In this document: piece by piece, positions 1 through 11,607 of the stretch | How the letters are laid out: the number at the start of each line of letters is the position of its first letter | How positions within the stretch are numbered: the stretch's first letter is position 1 | From: Pyrenochaeta sp. MPI-SDFR-AT-0127 | Taxonomy: Eukaryota > Ascomycota > Dothideomycetes > Pleosporales > Cucurbitariaceae | Length of the DNA: 64,000 nt | Assembly (NCBI GenBank): GCA_020747015.1 | Contig: JAGTJM010000068.1 | Span: forward strand, 112,606-176,605 | Direction of reading: 5' to 3' | Program-made: the position numbers and the translations under genes | The notes under the pieces: generated by a model | The model's database searches: none | What the model saw: the letters and a program-made list of their open reading frames with translations, nothing else | Told to the model about the DNA's origin: nothing

Positions 1-1377
1 AAAGTGTACTATCATCATTCGCTTCCATCTTGCGTAAAGCCGGCAATCCTCGCCTGCCAAAGATCGCCGGAAGGTAGTTTCGCTGAGCTGCGGCCATCGT
101 CAATCTGCCCACAGAAAAGACGTTGCTTGTGATTGAGCCGGCACACGAAACAGCGACTAGAATAGTGATGACAATGCCGGCAGGTCGACCAAAAAGCGAA
201 GTGGCGGCAGTGACAGCAACCGCATTGTTAGCACTCAGTATGTTCCACGGTACAAGGATGTAGTAAGCAACGTTGACAAGCTCGAATGAGACCAGAACCA
301 CGACCATAGCGGCTTTGATAGCCTTTGGAAGCGCACGGCCAGGATTTCGTATCTCACTCGCGACAATATTAGCCTGAAATTTAATGTTAGTCATCGTGAG
401 TGGCAGTGTTGTGAATGAAGATGAGGAAGACCGGGTGCTTCTGCACGCCCGAATAATGAACTCACATTGTCCCACCCATCATACGCCCACAGGCCTCCGT
501 AAATGGCTGCACAGTAGTGACCGTAACGATCCCAGGAGCCCATGGATGTCCAGTCTATTGTATGTCCTTCAGATACCGTGGGTCGAGTCTGGAACCAGTT
601 CTTTGAGTACCAGTCACTGGATCCAGACAGAGATGAACTAGGGTTCGCCAAGTGTGCTATGACCGCAATAAACCCTCCAATAACTATTAAGCCTACAGTG
701 GAAAGCTTGAAGACGGTGAATGACTCGCTTAATCGCAATGTAAACCTAGTGTTGATTGAGTTGAGCAGGACCATGGACACAAACGCCAATGCAGCAATGG
801 GCTTGAGAAGTCCCGGATCAAGGGTACCACCTGAACTGGCGGAGCTGACAGAACCTATCGACTCTGCTATTACGATACTCTGAATGGCCATGGACGAAGG
901 CTTCACGGCCATTATGTAAATCCATGCCATAAGAAAAGCGGCAGTGTCACCAAACACATGGCGAAGATATTCCTGCATGCCTCCATTGAGAGGCAAGGCA
1001 GCACCCAACTCTGCAAATGATGCGGCTCCTGCCCACGATAATAGACCGCCAAGGGCCCATACTAACAGCGCTACACCGGGTGAGGGCACGTTGCTATCCA
1101 CTTGAGCTGGCGAGGCGAAGATCCCAGACCCTATCTGCAAGGTAACGAGCACAGCAAAGGCATGGCGTGTAGTGAGCTGCTTTGGTAGTTGTGGGGCTTC
1201 GCCTGATGCTGAGGAGGGTCGTCTGGCAAGAAGCGGTTCCGATTCCGTGGCGTTGGGTTTGGGTGCAGTGTGCTCGTCAGAGCGACTTGCTTCGTGAGGG
1301 TCGTCCATCTCTGGTTCACCTTTGCCACAAATTGGTGCAGAAAAGAGATCCAGGCTGTGCTGTGTAGTATTGATCAA
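1..1377 (-). CDS. LAT-family amino acid transporter (C-terminal part off window)
   Basis: This is a plasma-membrane APC/LAT-type amino acid permease resembling fungal methionine/large-neutral amino acid carriers. After a hydrophilic N-terminus of about 65 residues the sequence enters helix 1 with the family signature around IGSGIFASP, then several further membrane helices. One intron is clear: positions 465 (GTGAG donor) down to 374 (CAG acceptor), 92 bp. It joins GWDNV to ANIVASEIRNPGRALPKA, a conserved LAT segment. The reading frame runs off the left edge, so the last membrane segments are missing. Two starts are possible, 1377 or the internal Met at 1308; the second gives a more usual cytosolic tail. 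The substrate cannot be told from sequence. Confidence 0.85.
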
Positions 1378-2054
1378 TTGTTGACCGGTCGGCGGCGTGC
1401 ACAGCTAATTTGACTATTTCCCGTCATTGAGATTTGTGATTGACGCTAGAAGTGGGGTCACGAGGCAGGCTTCACTTCGTTCTCCAGACTTTTCGGGACA
1501 AAGGCGTGCGTAGAGGCAGCATATGATCAGCCAGGGCGAAGATATGAATTAGTGAGCGAGTGAATGGCACGAGATTGAATGTTGCGTGTCGAGGACGGGG
1601 ATTGGACGCCCGAGCGTGCCTGCCCGCCACAGCTGTGTGTTGCTTGGCATCGTTAGAATCCGCACTGGGCAGCAACCCACCAAGAAGGCCCATGAACTCG
1701 ACGCCGCCAAACATAGACCATATCACGACCCATCCACCACACTAGCAGATACCGATCCGAGGGCAGACAGCTCTTCTCCTAATTCTCTTCCCCTCGACTC
1801 CCCCGCTGCTGCTGTCGCCCGCGCTGCCCTGACACCCCTCCTCGCTACCTCGCTACCTCGCCAGCAGCAAGTACGTCAACACCACGACTGCGCTTGAGCT
1901 CCACCACCCCGCAATCACACGCTCACAGACCGTCAGGAGCAGCCAAATCCACCCTCCTCCTCTAACATTTGCGACTTGCGCTGTCCTCGATTCCACCGCA
2001 GGCTGCCCGTAGCCTCGAATTCGCCTCCTGGCAGCTCAACACAACACCTCCACC
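1378..2054. other. Divergent promoter region, transporter / PP2A-A
   Basis: A 677-bp non-coding gap between divergently transcribed genes. The side next to the PP2A gene is C/T-rich (about 1770-2000), typical of the promoter and 5' leader of a constitutive fungal gene. No clear TATA box or other gene was seen. Confidence 0.5.
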
Positions 2055-4248
2055 ATGGACCCAAATCAAAACGATGAGCTCTACCCAATCGCCGTGCTCA
2101 TTGACGAACTGAAGCACGACGATGTCATTCTGCGATTGAACGCAATCCATCGCCTCAACACCATCGCCCTTGCTCTAGGCGCCGAGCGGACGCGGGAGGA
2201 GCTCATACCTTTCTTAGACGGTGAGGCTCAGCGGAACATTTGAGACATATCCACAAAAAGCTAACGGGTTGTTCAGAATCTGTCGAGGATGAAGATGAAG
2301 TTCTGACCGCACTGAGTGAGGAATTGGGCAAGTTCGTCGAGTACGTGGGAGGCCCAGAGCATGCGCATGTGCTCCTCTCACCCCTTGAGAATCTTGCCGC
2401 AATAGAAGAGCCTCTTGTCCGGGAGAAGGTGCGCTTGATTCCATCCAATATTTGTCCTCACTGCTAACATATATAGGCTGTTGAATCGCTCAATAAGATC
2501 TGTGAAGAGTTGTCGCAGCAGCAGATCGAAGATGCCTTCATCCCCCTCGTCCTCCGCCTGTCGAAAGCCGACTGGTTTACCTCTAAGATCTCTGCGACCG
2601 GTCTTTACCAGACGCCATACACGCGAGCCACACCACCGTCGCAAGAAGCCCTCAGACAGCACTACGGTCAGCTCGTGCACGATGACACCCCTATGGTACG
2701 GAGACAGGCAGCGAACAACCTCGCCAAGTTCATCAAGGCCATGCCGCCCTCGATTGTCATCGAAGAGATGATTCCGCTTTTCCAGCACCTTGCCGCAGAT
2801 GACCAGGATAGCGTCCGGCTTCTAACAGTTGACATTCTCATTGCGATCGCGGAGGCAGTACCCAAAGAGCAGCAATCGAGCCACGGTGTCTTGCTTACTG
2901 CTTTGCGGAGTCTGTTCGAAGACAAGAGCTGGAGGGTGCGATACATGGTCGCAGACCGATTTGAGAAGGTGGGTTTGCATTGCAGACAAGACATTGTCCT
3001 GGCTAACGCAGTCTAGATTGCGAAAGCGGTTGACGAGGAGGTTGTCAACCGAGACCTTGTTCCAGCGTTTGTGAAGCTCCTCAAAGACACAGAGGCGGAG
3101 GTCCGCAGCGCAATTGCGGGACAGATTCCAGGCAAGTATTCACGTGCATTAAACCTTGTGTGGTATTCCTAACAAGCATTGCCAGGCTTCTGCGCCCTCC
3201 TCGAACGCGAAACTCTTCTTCACGATATCATGCCCAGCATAGAAGAATTGGTCTCGGATCAATCACAACATGTGCGCGCTGCTCTTGGCACTCAGATCAG
3301 TGGGCTAGCCCCAATTCTTGGGAAGGAAGAGTAAGTCATTACCTACGCGTGACCACGTGCCCCCTGCTTACCTATACTAGGACCATCTCACATCTTCTTC
3401 CGATGTTCCTCCAGATGCTTAAGGACGAATTCCCTGATGTTCGACTAAATATTATCTCGAAGCTTGAGTCTGTCAACAACGGTAAGCTCATTGCATTCTT
3501 TGCTATGGGAATCATGGCTAATCTGAAGCAGTCATTGGTATTGAGCTTCTCTCTCAATCTCTCCTTCCCGCCATTGTCCAGCTTGCCGAGGATAAGCAAT
3601 GGCGCGTCCGGCTGGCCATCATTGAATACGTCCCTCTTCTCGCGTCGCAACTGGGCGTCAAGTTTTTCGATGAGAAGCTTAGCAGCCTGTGCATGAGCTG
3701 GCTCGGCGATACCGTCTTCTCGATTCGTGAGGCATCGACTCAGAACTTGAAGAAGCTTACTGAGGTATTTGGCGTCGAGTGGGCCAATGATGCTATCGTA
3801 CCGAAGGTCATGGCTATGGGCCAACATCCCAACTACCTTTACCGAATGACCACGTGCTTCGCAGTTTCGGTAAGAATTCCATTCCAAGTTCCTGTACACA
3901 TGCTGACCTTCCCAGACCCTCGCGCCTGCTCTCAGCCTTGACGTCATCGAGCAGTCGATTCTCCCCATGATGGACAAGCTCGTCAACGACGACATCCCCA
4001 ACATCCGCTTCAACGTCGCAAAGTCATACGGCCAATTAATTGCCACGTTGAAGCAGCTTCCCGAGCAAGGCACCGTTATTGCTCTGGACAAAGCAGGAAC
4101 ACCGGGTCAAGGTTGCCCAAAGGCGACAGATCTCATCACCAAGAGCATCTTACCCAATCTGGAGAAGCTGCAACAAGATGATGATGTAGATGTCAGGTAT
4201 TTTGCAACAACAGCAGCCCAGAGTTTCACGGAAGCTATGCAGACTTAG
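2055..4248 (+). CDS. Protein phosphatase 2A scaffold subunit A (PR65, HEAT repeats)
   Basis: This is the structural A subunit that holds the PP2A catalytic and regulatory B subunits together (yeast Tpd3, fission yeast Paa1). Eight exons can be joined in frame: 2055-2220, 2277-2428, 2477-2968, 3017-3131, 3186-3330, 3381-3481, 3532-3869 and 3916-4248, giving about 613 residues, the usual family size. The whole protein is HEAT repeats with typical PR65 segments such as DEFPDVRLNIISKLE, DKQWRVRLAIIEY and NDDIPNIRFNVAKS. The fourth intron (3132-3185) starts with GC rather than GT inside the context AG|GCAAGT, the standard rare GC-AG type. All other introns are GT-AG. It is expected to be essential and constitutively expressed. 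Confidence 0.96.
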
Positions 4249-4677
4249 GAAGTTTTGGTGCATCCAAGTACTCGGGTCATTGGGGTGGAATGAAGTCATG
4301 ATAAGCATTTGCGCATGGGTTATGAAATGATAGACCGGAGTGGGTGAAGAGCAAAGCGTAGGACTTGTTTGGTCAGTTTTGAGAGAGTTTGAGCATTGCC
4401 GTGAAACGAGGAGCGAGGGGAAGAAAAGCCCGTATGAAAGGTAACTGGGCGACTTCGAACATAGCCAACAAGATTACCCTGTTAGATTCATCATGCGCCT
4501 TGTTCGCAATGCATTGTTGAATGTCAAGGGCCGATTCCAACCCCTGTGAAAATCACCAGAACACAAGCATGGGGGATGTGAGTTTGTTTTTAAGTTTGCT
4601 TTCGAGTAATTAGCTATGTAGCTTTTATGCATTGCTCCAGGCCACTTGGCGCCTTGTCTTCTATACAGTGTTATTCT
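4249..4677. other. Convergent 3' intergenic region
   Basis: A 429-bp spacer between the 3' ends of the PP2A-A and glutaredoxin genes. It should hold both 3' untranslated regions. No other feature was seen. Confidence 0.5.
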
Positions 4678-5064
4678 TTAGACAGCACCAGCTTCCTTGA
4701 GCAAGTTGGGTAGCTGGCTCTTCTTCGACTGTAGATCCGAGTTTCCACCAATGTGTTTCTGGGCAATGAAAATGTTCGGGACGGTGGTCTGGCCGGTCAA
4801 TTCGCCAAGCGTGGACTGGATAGCTGATCCATCATCTATGAACGTTGCAGTATTAGTTTCCATTTCCCTGAGAAGACCAAAAAATCTGGCGATAGGATTA
4901 CTGGTGTACATACCAACCTGGTCCAATTCAATGGCATAAAACTTTGCGCCGCTCTCGCTGAGAAGCTGCTTTGCGGCACGGCAGTACGGGCAATACGACT
5001 TGGAGAAGACGGCGACGGGGTTCTCGTCGATGATGGACTGGACCTTGGTCTTGGTGGCGGACAT
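4678..5064 (-). CDS. Dithiol glutaredoxin
   Basis: A small glutathione-dependent thiol oxidoreductase. The active site CPYC lies at about residues 22-25 in the motif SKSYCPYCRAAK. The glutathione-binding TVPNIFI and the GGNSDL segments follow at the expected distance. Two exons, 5064-4915/4914 and 4835-4678, are joined across a 78-bp intron (4913-4836, GTATGT..TAG), giving 102 residues, the size of cytosolic yeast-type glutaredoxins. The intron length is a multiple of three and it has no in-frame stop, so retained transcripts would read through with 26 extra residues between the GSH-site helix and the DDGS loop. No targeting signal is present, so cytosolic location is inferred. Confidence 0.93.
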   Translation of the reverse strand: MSATKTKVQSIIDENPVAVFSKSYCPYCRAAKQLLSESGAKFYAIELDQVGMYTSNPIARFFGLLREMETNTATFIDDGSAIQSTLGELTGQTTVPNIFIAQKHIGGNSDLQSKKSQLPNLLKEAGAV

Positions 5065-5887
5065 TGTGCCTGGGCTGTGGGCGCGACTGAAGAAGCGCGC
5101 GAGGAAAGATATGGTGGCGGTTTGGGCCTCGGCCGTAGATGACGAAGACTAGAGACGAGCCTGATGTAAGTACAGGAGGATGAATGTAGCGTTGAAGCGT
5201 GGGAAGATGGGGTTATATATCTCAGAGCGGTGCCGTGGGCCGGCCGAGGTCAACTTACTTTGTAATTGGTGATGTGTGACAAAAGATGAGGTTGAAGCAA
5301 CAGCTGTACTTGAGTGCAAGGATTTGGAATACGTCGATAAGTCGTGATTAGTCAAGTCTGTATGCGCGCCCCGCAGCAAGCATGAGAAGTCGGCAGATGA
5401 TGCAATCGCTCGTGAAGAGCCGTCAACACACCCTTTTAGGCCTCGGAGATCGGCCGGCGATTATGAAAGCATTTGGGGTTGGAGTACCAAACAGGTGTAA
5501 TGGCCATGGCATGACGATTGCATGCGGCTGATGCTTAGCCTATGGGCCCTGAGCGAGCCGGACGAATTTCCGCCGCCTGGCAAAACATCGAAGCGCAAAA
5601 GAGTATTCGGGAACAGTTCTTCTCTGGCAATCTGGTGAAGTGGCTCAAGACAAGAAGATATACACGACATGATCGACGAGACATAGCATCGGCTCGCGTG
5701 CCTTCCGATTCCGAGATTGAGCGTTCCGCGACGATCCACTTCGGCCTCTCTCAGCTTTCGTCACCTGTTCGCTCCGGCTTGGGATGTTCTATCCTTGCCC
5801 GTCCAGGCACCGATTCTCACAACTCTTCAATAACTTCTCGATCCGCGCTGTAACGGACCGATACATGCGCGTCTCCCCCTCACCACG
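5065..5887. other. Divergent promoter region, glutaredoxin / LMBR1-like
   Basis: An 823-bp gap between divergent starts. Short open frames occur on both strands but none has a recognisable domain or intron pattern. Its role as a shared promoter is inferred from gene orientation. Confidence 0.4.
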
Positions 5888-7972
5888 ATGACGTCCTCCG
5901 CTGCGGGCTCAACCGCCTTCTTCGTCCTCTCCCTTCTTACCATTGTCACCCTCGTCCTCATCCTGCTGCGCTACTACCTTCCCCTTCGCGCGACTCCCGC
6001 ATACGTGACGGTACCCGTCTTTCTCGCAATCGCGCTGCCGGCCAGCATCGTCGTGCTCCTTCCCATCGACCTAGCCAGCAGCGCTGGCACAGACACCGAG
6101 GGCGCCAGAGGGATATGGCTCAGCGACACAGTCGTATACAAGTCATGGCGTGTGATATACTGGCTGACGTTTTCGCTCACGTGGGCGATACTGCCTATGT
6201 TGGGCGAGTACTGCGACAGCGGATATAGAGAGCCCAAGAGCAGGATGATGTATGCGCTCAGGAGCAATGGGCGCTATTGGCTCATCGTGCTGGGTTGCAG
6301 TATTGTTGGATCGATATACCTGATCTGGTGGAATGGATTCCAAGTGGACACTTTCAAGAGCTTGGTCATGGCGCTGGCGTATACTTGGGGTCTGATTCTC
6401 GGTATCTACCTTATGGGCCATGGCCTCGTGGCGTTCCCAAGGAGTTTGTTCCGCTACGCAAGTGTGAGCGAGCGGCTGAAGAGAATACAGAGCCAGGCGC
6501 CCAAGGTCCACGATAAGTTGACCGAGGCGCTGGAGAAGCTGGATCAGTACGAGTATCAGGTCATGCAGCTCAAGCAGAGAAAGAACGGGACCGCGCGAGA
6601 TTTTCAAGAGTGGATTGATGAATTAGCCGACAAGAGTAATCTGCCAGAGAACAGAGCTGGCGTTGTAAGGACCATGAACGCAACAACAGTACCGCCAGTA
6701 ATCACGGAGAGGTATCTGGCAGATCTCACAAGAAAACTGAAGAGGGCACGGCACGCAAAGACCCGATTCGAGATGGAATGGGACCATATCATCCGAAAGG
6801 CGGTCAGGACGCAGGCTATACTTGACTCGAAGGGCAGCAAACGCCTCGAGTTCAAGACCCCATCCTTCTATCCATCACAGAACTGGCTAGACCGCTTCAG
6901 TGTCCTGACCCCATCCATGCGCTACCACTATCACGTCCACGTCATTCCTGCCCTCACTTATCTAACATGGGCCATCACGATCCTCGCTTCCATCTCCATA
7001 GTATGGTCCGAATGCGTCCGCGAAGCGCAAGACTTTGGTGGTCCGAAACTTTCCATTATTGGGTGGACCGTTGTCCATCGAAGCGACTCGGGTCGATCAT
7101 CCATTGGCTTCAATAGTCAGATCATTGCTGCCGCTTGGCTTTGCTACATGTGCGTTTGCGCCTTCTACAGCCTCACTGAAGTCAAGATCTGGGGTAACAG
7201 AGCGTTGGTGAGGAGGAATACTTACCAAGAGTCTGCGACTTGGTATGGCCTCCAGGTCGCGAAATTGACTGTTCCACTCAGCTACAATTTCTTGACTATG
7301 ACGGATAAGAATGTTTGGAAGGACACCATGTTCTACAAATTCCTAGGTCGCTTGATTGTTCTGACGCCGCTGGGTGAGGGTTTCTCGGCATTCTTCCCAA
7401 TTTTCATCCTTGTCCCAGTCTTTGCCACGGCCTTTGGACTATATGGTAAGGTAAGGAACATCTGCGGTTTTGGTGACCTTCTAGAAGACGAGGACGAGGA
7501 TTCGCAAGGTGCCTACGCTGGAACTGGTTCGTGGCGCGAAGGAAGAGCACTTATTGAACGGGAGATTCAGGGCGCAAGCGGAAATGTACTCGGCCTCTCC
7601 CAGCGCACCACCACTTCTCCGCCAAACGAAAGGTACACAGATACCCCTGCACCATCTACCTCAATCACAGCAACAGCATCGCATGGTGAAGCAAGCACTT
7701 CCCGACCTCGAACCCGCCCAGAGCGCCGGCGACCAGTCGTAGAAGACGACGACGAGGACTCAGGCAATTTCTTCGAGAACTTTGCAGCAAGAGTAAAGAA
7801 CACATTCGAGACCAACGACTTCTCGATCAGGAGGCCGCAATGGCTAGGCGGCGACGACGAAATTGAATCTGCACCCAGGAGAAGAGGTGCCGAGAGGCCT
7901 GAGCCGGATAGAGGTAGTGGCTTCATGAGTTTGTTCGGTGGAAGACCGGAGGAGGGGCGGTTAAGATTGTAA
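5888..7972 (+). CDS. LMBR1-like multi-pass membrane protein
   Basis: A single-exon gene of 694 residues belonging to the LMBR1/LIMR-like family. The N-terminal half has about five hydrophobic helices (residues about 9-30, 38-60, 90-110, 130-150, 160-180). A charged predicted coiled-coil region follows at about 195-230 and 275-310, then a second membrane cluster at about 345-370, 410-430 and 480-525. The final 165 residues are hydrophilic and disorder-prone with acidic runs (EDEDED, EDDDED) and many Ser/Thr/Arg. The start ATG follows a C-rich leader. LMBR1-like proteins act in endomembranes or as receptors in animals; their role in fungi is poorly defined, so no specific function is assigned. 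Confidence 0.85.
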   Translation: MTSSAAGSTAFFVLSLLTIVTLVLILLRYYLPLRATPAYVTVPVFLAIALPASIVVLLPIDLASSAGTDTEGARGIWLSDTVVYKSWRVIYWLTFSLTWAILPMLGEYCDSGYREPKSRMMYALRSNGRYWLIVLGCSIVGSIYLIWWNGFQVDTFKSLVMALAYTWGLILGIYLMGHGLVAFPRSLFRYASVSERLKRIQSQAPKVHDKLTEALEKLDQYEYQVMQLKQRKNGTARDFQEWIDELADKSNLPENRAGVVRTMNATTVPPVITERYLADLTRKLKRARHAKTRFEMEWDHIIRKAVRTQAILDSKGSKRLEFKTPSFYPSQNWLDRFSVLTPSMRYHYHVHVIPALTYLTWAITILASISIVWSECVREAQDFGGPKLSIIGWTVVHRSDSGRSSIGFNSQIIAAAWLCYMCVCAFYSLTEVKIWGNRALVRRNTYQESATWYGLQVAKLTVPLSYNFLTMTDKNVWKDTMFYKFLGRLIVLTPLGEGFSAFFPIFILVPVFATAFGLYGKVRNICGFGDLLEDEDEDSQGAYAGTGSWREGRALIEREIQGASGNVLGLSQRTTTSPPNERYTDTPAPSTSITATASHGEASTSRPRTRPERRRPVVEDDDEDSGNFFENFAARVKNTFETNDFSIRRPQWLGGDDEIESAPRRRGAERPEPDRGSGFMSLFGGRPEEGRLRL

Positions 7973-10746
7973 GATAAAGGTTACATGTGCATTATTTTGG
8001 AGTTTTGGACGTTTAGACACATCATGCATGAATGAAGGCGATAGGCATCGCTCGCATGCTATTTCTAGGTATAGGTTTGTGCAGAGTACTAGACTAGCGG
8101 ATAATCATAATACCTTTGACTTCTTCACTTTTGATTAGCAATTCGATATGCTGTGATATCACGGTGCTATTTTACTGCTATTTGTTTGGCATGTTCAAAG
8201 TTGGGATAGAGCCAGTGTAGGTGCGAAAGTTCTTCTGTTCATGCTGGCATGGTATTTCCTATTACATAAGCGCAGCAATAGGGTGTAGGTACATTAACAA
8301 GTGCTGCACACAACTGATGAGCGCTATTGCATTGAGGCCGCAATTCCATTGATAGATGTCTGCATCTCCAAGGATCAGAAACGCTGCCCAACCAACTTTG
8401 AAACAAGTTTCCGCATCGTTCTTCGACATCTAGGGAACGATGAATATATCGCTCACATGTTTGAGACTTGGCATATATCACCATACTCTGGCATGACTGC
8501 TTCGTGTTGTACGCGTATATTATAGAAGTCTTATAACTAAACCTCATAAGTAGACATATGCCATCGCTCTATATGAAGAGGATCTGATAGCATAGGTAGA
8601 TCAGTTGTCGATTTGAGCAACAGATTCTGGCAATGCGTACGCCGAGGAGCCCGCCTTGCGCTAAGACTTGGCAGCTTTTCCTAATTGGTGAAGATCTTTG
8701 AATCCTGAGGTAGGTATTCAGACTCTATCGTCTCATATCTACTTATGGATTTAGATTTTGGAAAGGATTCCGTGAAGGCCTTGGTTGGGCTCGTTTTTGC
8801 TTACGGCTGCAGCCGGACTACCGGGTGTCATCTTGATCGAATATCATAATCTTCGAGAATGATCAGCCCAGGGACTGATTGATCTGACGGCAGTTTAGCC
8901 CCAATGCTCGCGAAAAGCGACAGACAAGGCAATGGTCTGTGGCAACTGTCGCCATCAGCCAAGAGCTGGAATTGATCAATTCATCAACCAAGATACGCTT
9001 CAACGTAAGTAGTATCATCTTGAGGCCGTATGTAACAATATTCCACACTGGGAATTGCTAATTCATTGGCCTTGGACATGAAACGTGTATCGCTACTAAA
9101 AGCAATGCTGTCGTGATATATCGTCCCATGGCTCCTCGTTCCATCTTTATACTGCTGACAATATAGGTTCCTGCTTGAGGAATTAAATGATTCTGGTTGG
9201 GAGTCACAGGGGGTTTAGGTGGAGGGCAATTGACCGCTACGAGCTTCAGCACGGCTGAAGCTGAAGGTGAGTATGACCCGCGGTCTCATATTTGTAGTGG
9301 TCTGTCCCCATCTCATTTGCTTAGACCAGCCATATTATCCCAGGCAAGTAAAATTCTGAAAGTACTAGATACAACAGGTAAGCGACGTTCGATAACCCCT
9401 CAGAATACAGCATATGGGTGCCGAGGCTTCGTAAAAATTAGTGACCGAACTCAAAATACAGACTCAAAAACATTTCGAACCTCAGGTGCACAAATGGGGG
9501 GGGAGCCTGCAAGTCTGGTTGAAGGAGTAAGCGCATGGACTGGGTACACATCAAAGCAAACCCTGTCATGCATCTCGCTCGCTACCGAGACACGTTCATC
9601 GTTAAATGTGTGCCAACCGCGTACTGCAGCCTTTTGGTATTGCCAACCAGTACCGAGAATCTGAAGAGTTCAGCAGATACCACAATTAGCATTTTCTGAA
9701 GCTATTGACAAGAAATTAGGAATGGTAGGCGTTATGCGTACTAAGAAGCAAAGCAATGCGAGCACGACCCACTTTCTCAACGGTCCGTCTCCAGTTTCTC
9801 CATGCCGTTCATCAAACTTTCGATTCCAAAGGCGATCTGTTGCCAAGCAATTATAGGCTAGTAGCATTGATCTTCTGATAGTGATTTGCATTCCTGGGTT
9901 TATCTCCCGGGTAGCCTACGATCGGGATGTCCTTGCTAGTTGGTTGTTTCAAATCCTTGGCCTTCACGAAACATTCCAGACTACAGCCCGGCTGCCGGTT
10001 TCAAGAGTTAATGTAGCACTTGTTAGGATGAACTTGCAAGATTTTGCCATTGGTCCAAGGGTAGACCAACAACCACCCCCGACTCACAATTGACAAGACG
10101 GCCTTGTATTCATCACACCCCTGAGAGGACGCCCAGGTCCCATGAAGTGGCAGGTACAATCAAGTTGACTATGGTATACGAAATTCTGCTATTGCTAAAT
10201 GGCGAGGATACCACCGATGTGCATTGTTGGGTACAAGCACGGATGAAGCAGGGTGACTATATCAGGACACTGTAGGCGTTTGAAGACGCAAGACAGCCTA
10301 AAAGACTGACACTCGCCCCACTATTCACGCCCAGCCTGTGTATGATGCTTTCAAGTGTTCCTTTATAGAGATTACCGTGTCGATCAGATTTCTAGATGAG
10401 TATATCCATCCACTCAATTTAGCAGCATCAGCTTCGTCAGGCGCAGTCTGTAGTTTTCTTCACTTGGAACACTGGCATGTAAAGTACTCGTCTATTTTAA
10501 TAACTTTGCTAGCTCTAATCTGAAAGGAATTCTATTAAAGAAGATGTTAGTACGCCAAGAGGCCAGTTTGTAAGATCTGGAACTCATGTTGCCGAAGGCG
10601 CCACATCTACCCGTAGGAAATGAAGAAAGAAATTGAATCAGCCCTAAAGAATGTCCAGTCCAGAATATGCCCTTACGTCACATCGATATAGGTAACCGAT
10701 AAACGAATAAGACCCCCCAATTGATAGGCCGCACCTTCGCTCATCC
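7973..10746. other. Long intergenic region without a convincing gene
   Basis: A 2.8-kb stretch. The longest open frame is about 155 codons (9197-9664, plus strand). It has no recognised domain and no splice or codon signal that supports it. Base composition is ordinary, not RIP-like. It may contain an unrecognised non-coding RNA or long-decayed genes, but I see nothing I can name. Confidence 0.4.
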
Positions 10747-11607
10747 TTACTCAAAAGGAATACCGCACTTCTTAGCACAAGACTCAACGATACTAGTGAA
10801 CGAGCTAGTAAGGGTAGGCCTAATCCCTTTGATCTGAGCTGGAGTCAAGAACTCAGAGTAGCCTGTACTAGCCTCAAGCAGCTCATCGGGTTCGGCAGAG
10901 AAGAAGCCCCTCGCTGCCTCGACACGGCCCGGATCTGAAACATCAAATCCAGCGACAAATACGGCAGGCTCGCACTCTGGATTGAATTGCCAATGAATTA
11001 GACCTTTGGGGAAGAGCATTCCAGTGTAGTTGGAGAGGGTGGTGCTAATTTGGCGAAGAGGGCCGACAGCAGGTTCAGCACCGCCGACAACATTCCCAAA
11101 GCCGGAATCGTCCTCAAGAAGTAGCGCACCAACTAAACTACCCTGAACCACAGTCAAGAACTCATTTGCTCGTGGATGCCAGTGCGGGGTATTGATTGCG
11201 CAGGGATTGACGAAACCGACAGCCTGCGCGAGGCCAGTGGCGCCAAGGGCCGGAAAGTTGTTGATTGTGGAGAGAAAGATGGTACCGCCAGTAGGAGGGG
11301 TGACGGTGTTGTTGATAAATTGAAAAGTGCCATTTGCCGCATTAGGAGGATTTGGGAAGAGGATGGCCTCGCGAGTGGTCTCAGACTGCGCGAGCAGAAG
11401 TGCGTTGCGTTGTGCGGTAAGTTGCTCTGCCGTGAGAATGTTTACGGTATCCGGGTTAATCTCTCGCTTGGAGAGTGGGTTGATATCGTCAAAGCGTTTG
11501 TATATGTTGGCTTCGCGAGCTTCGAAAGAGTGCAACTTGCCAACATCCACAGGAGTGGCCGCTGACGCCGTCACTAAAAGGGCAACAATGGCGCTGAGGG
11601 AGTACAT
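10747..11607 (-). CDS. Secreted cupin (spherulin-1A / germin-like)
   Basis: A single-exon gene of 286 residues with a clear signal peptide (first about 17 residues, ending ASAATP). The cupin_1 barrel carries the metal-binding motif 1 in TPHWHPRANE (His, His and Glu ligands) around residue 140. Motif 2 is GLIHWQFN near residue 205, with the final His ligand. Four to five Cys residues, including C-x3-C near the C-terminus, could form disulfides. Germin/spherulin-like proteins bind Mn and some have oxalate oxidase or superoxide dismutase activity; the activity here is unknown. An extracellular or cell-wall role is inferred from the signal peptide. Confidence 0.9.
   Translation of the reverse strand: MYSLSAIVALLVTASAATPVDVGKLHSFEAREANIYKRFDDINPLSKREINPDTVNILTAEQLTAQRNALLLAQSETTREAILFPNPPNAANGTFQFINNTVTPPTGGTIFLSTINNFPALGATGLAQAVGFVNPCAINTPHWHPRANEFLTVVQGSLVGALLLEDDSGFGNVVGGAEPAVGPLRQISTTLSNYTGMLFPKGLIHWQFNPECEPAVFVAGFDVSDPGRVEAARGFFSAEPDELLEASTGYSEFLTPAQIKGIRPTLTSSFTSIVESCAKKCGIPFE

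Noticed and set aside
9197..9664. 155-codon open frame in the 8-10.7 kb gap
   Set aside because: No domain, signal peptide, intron or codon pattern supports it; low-complexity and random-looking translation.
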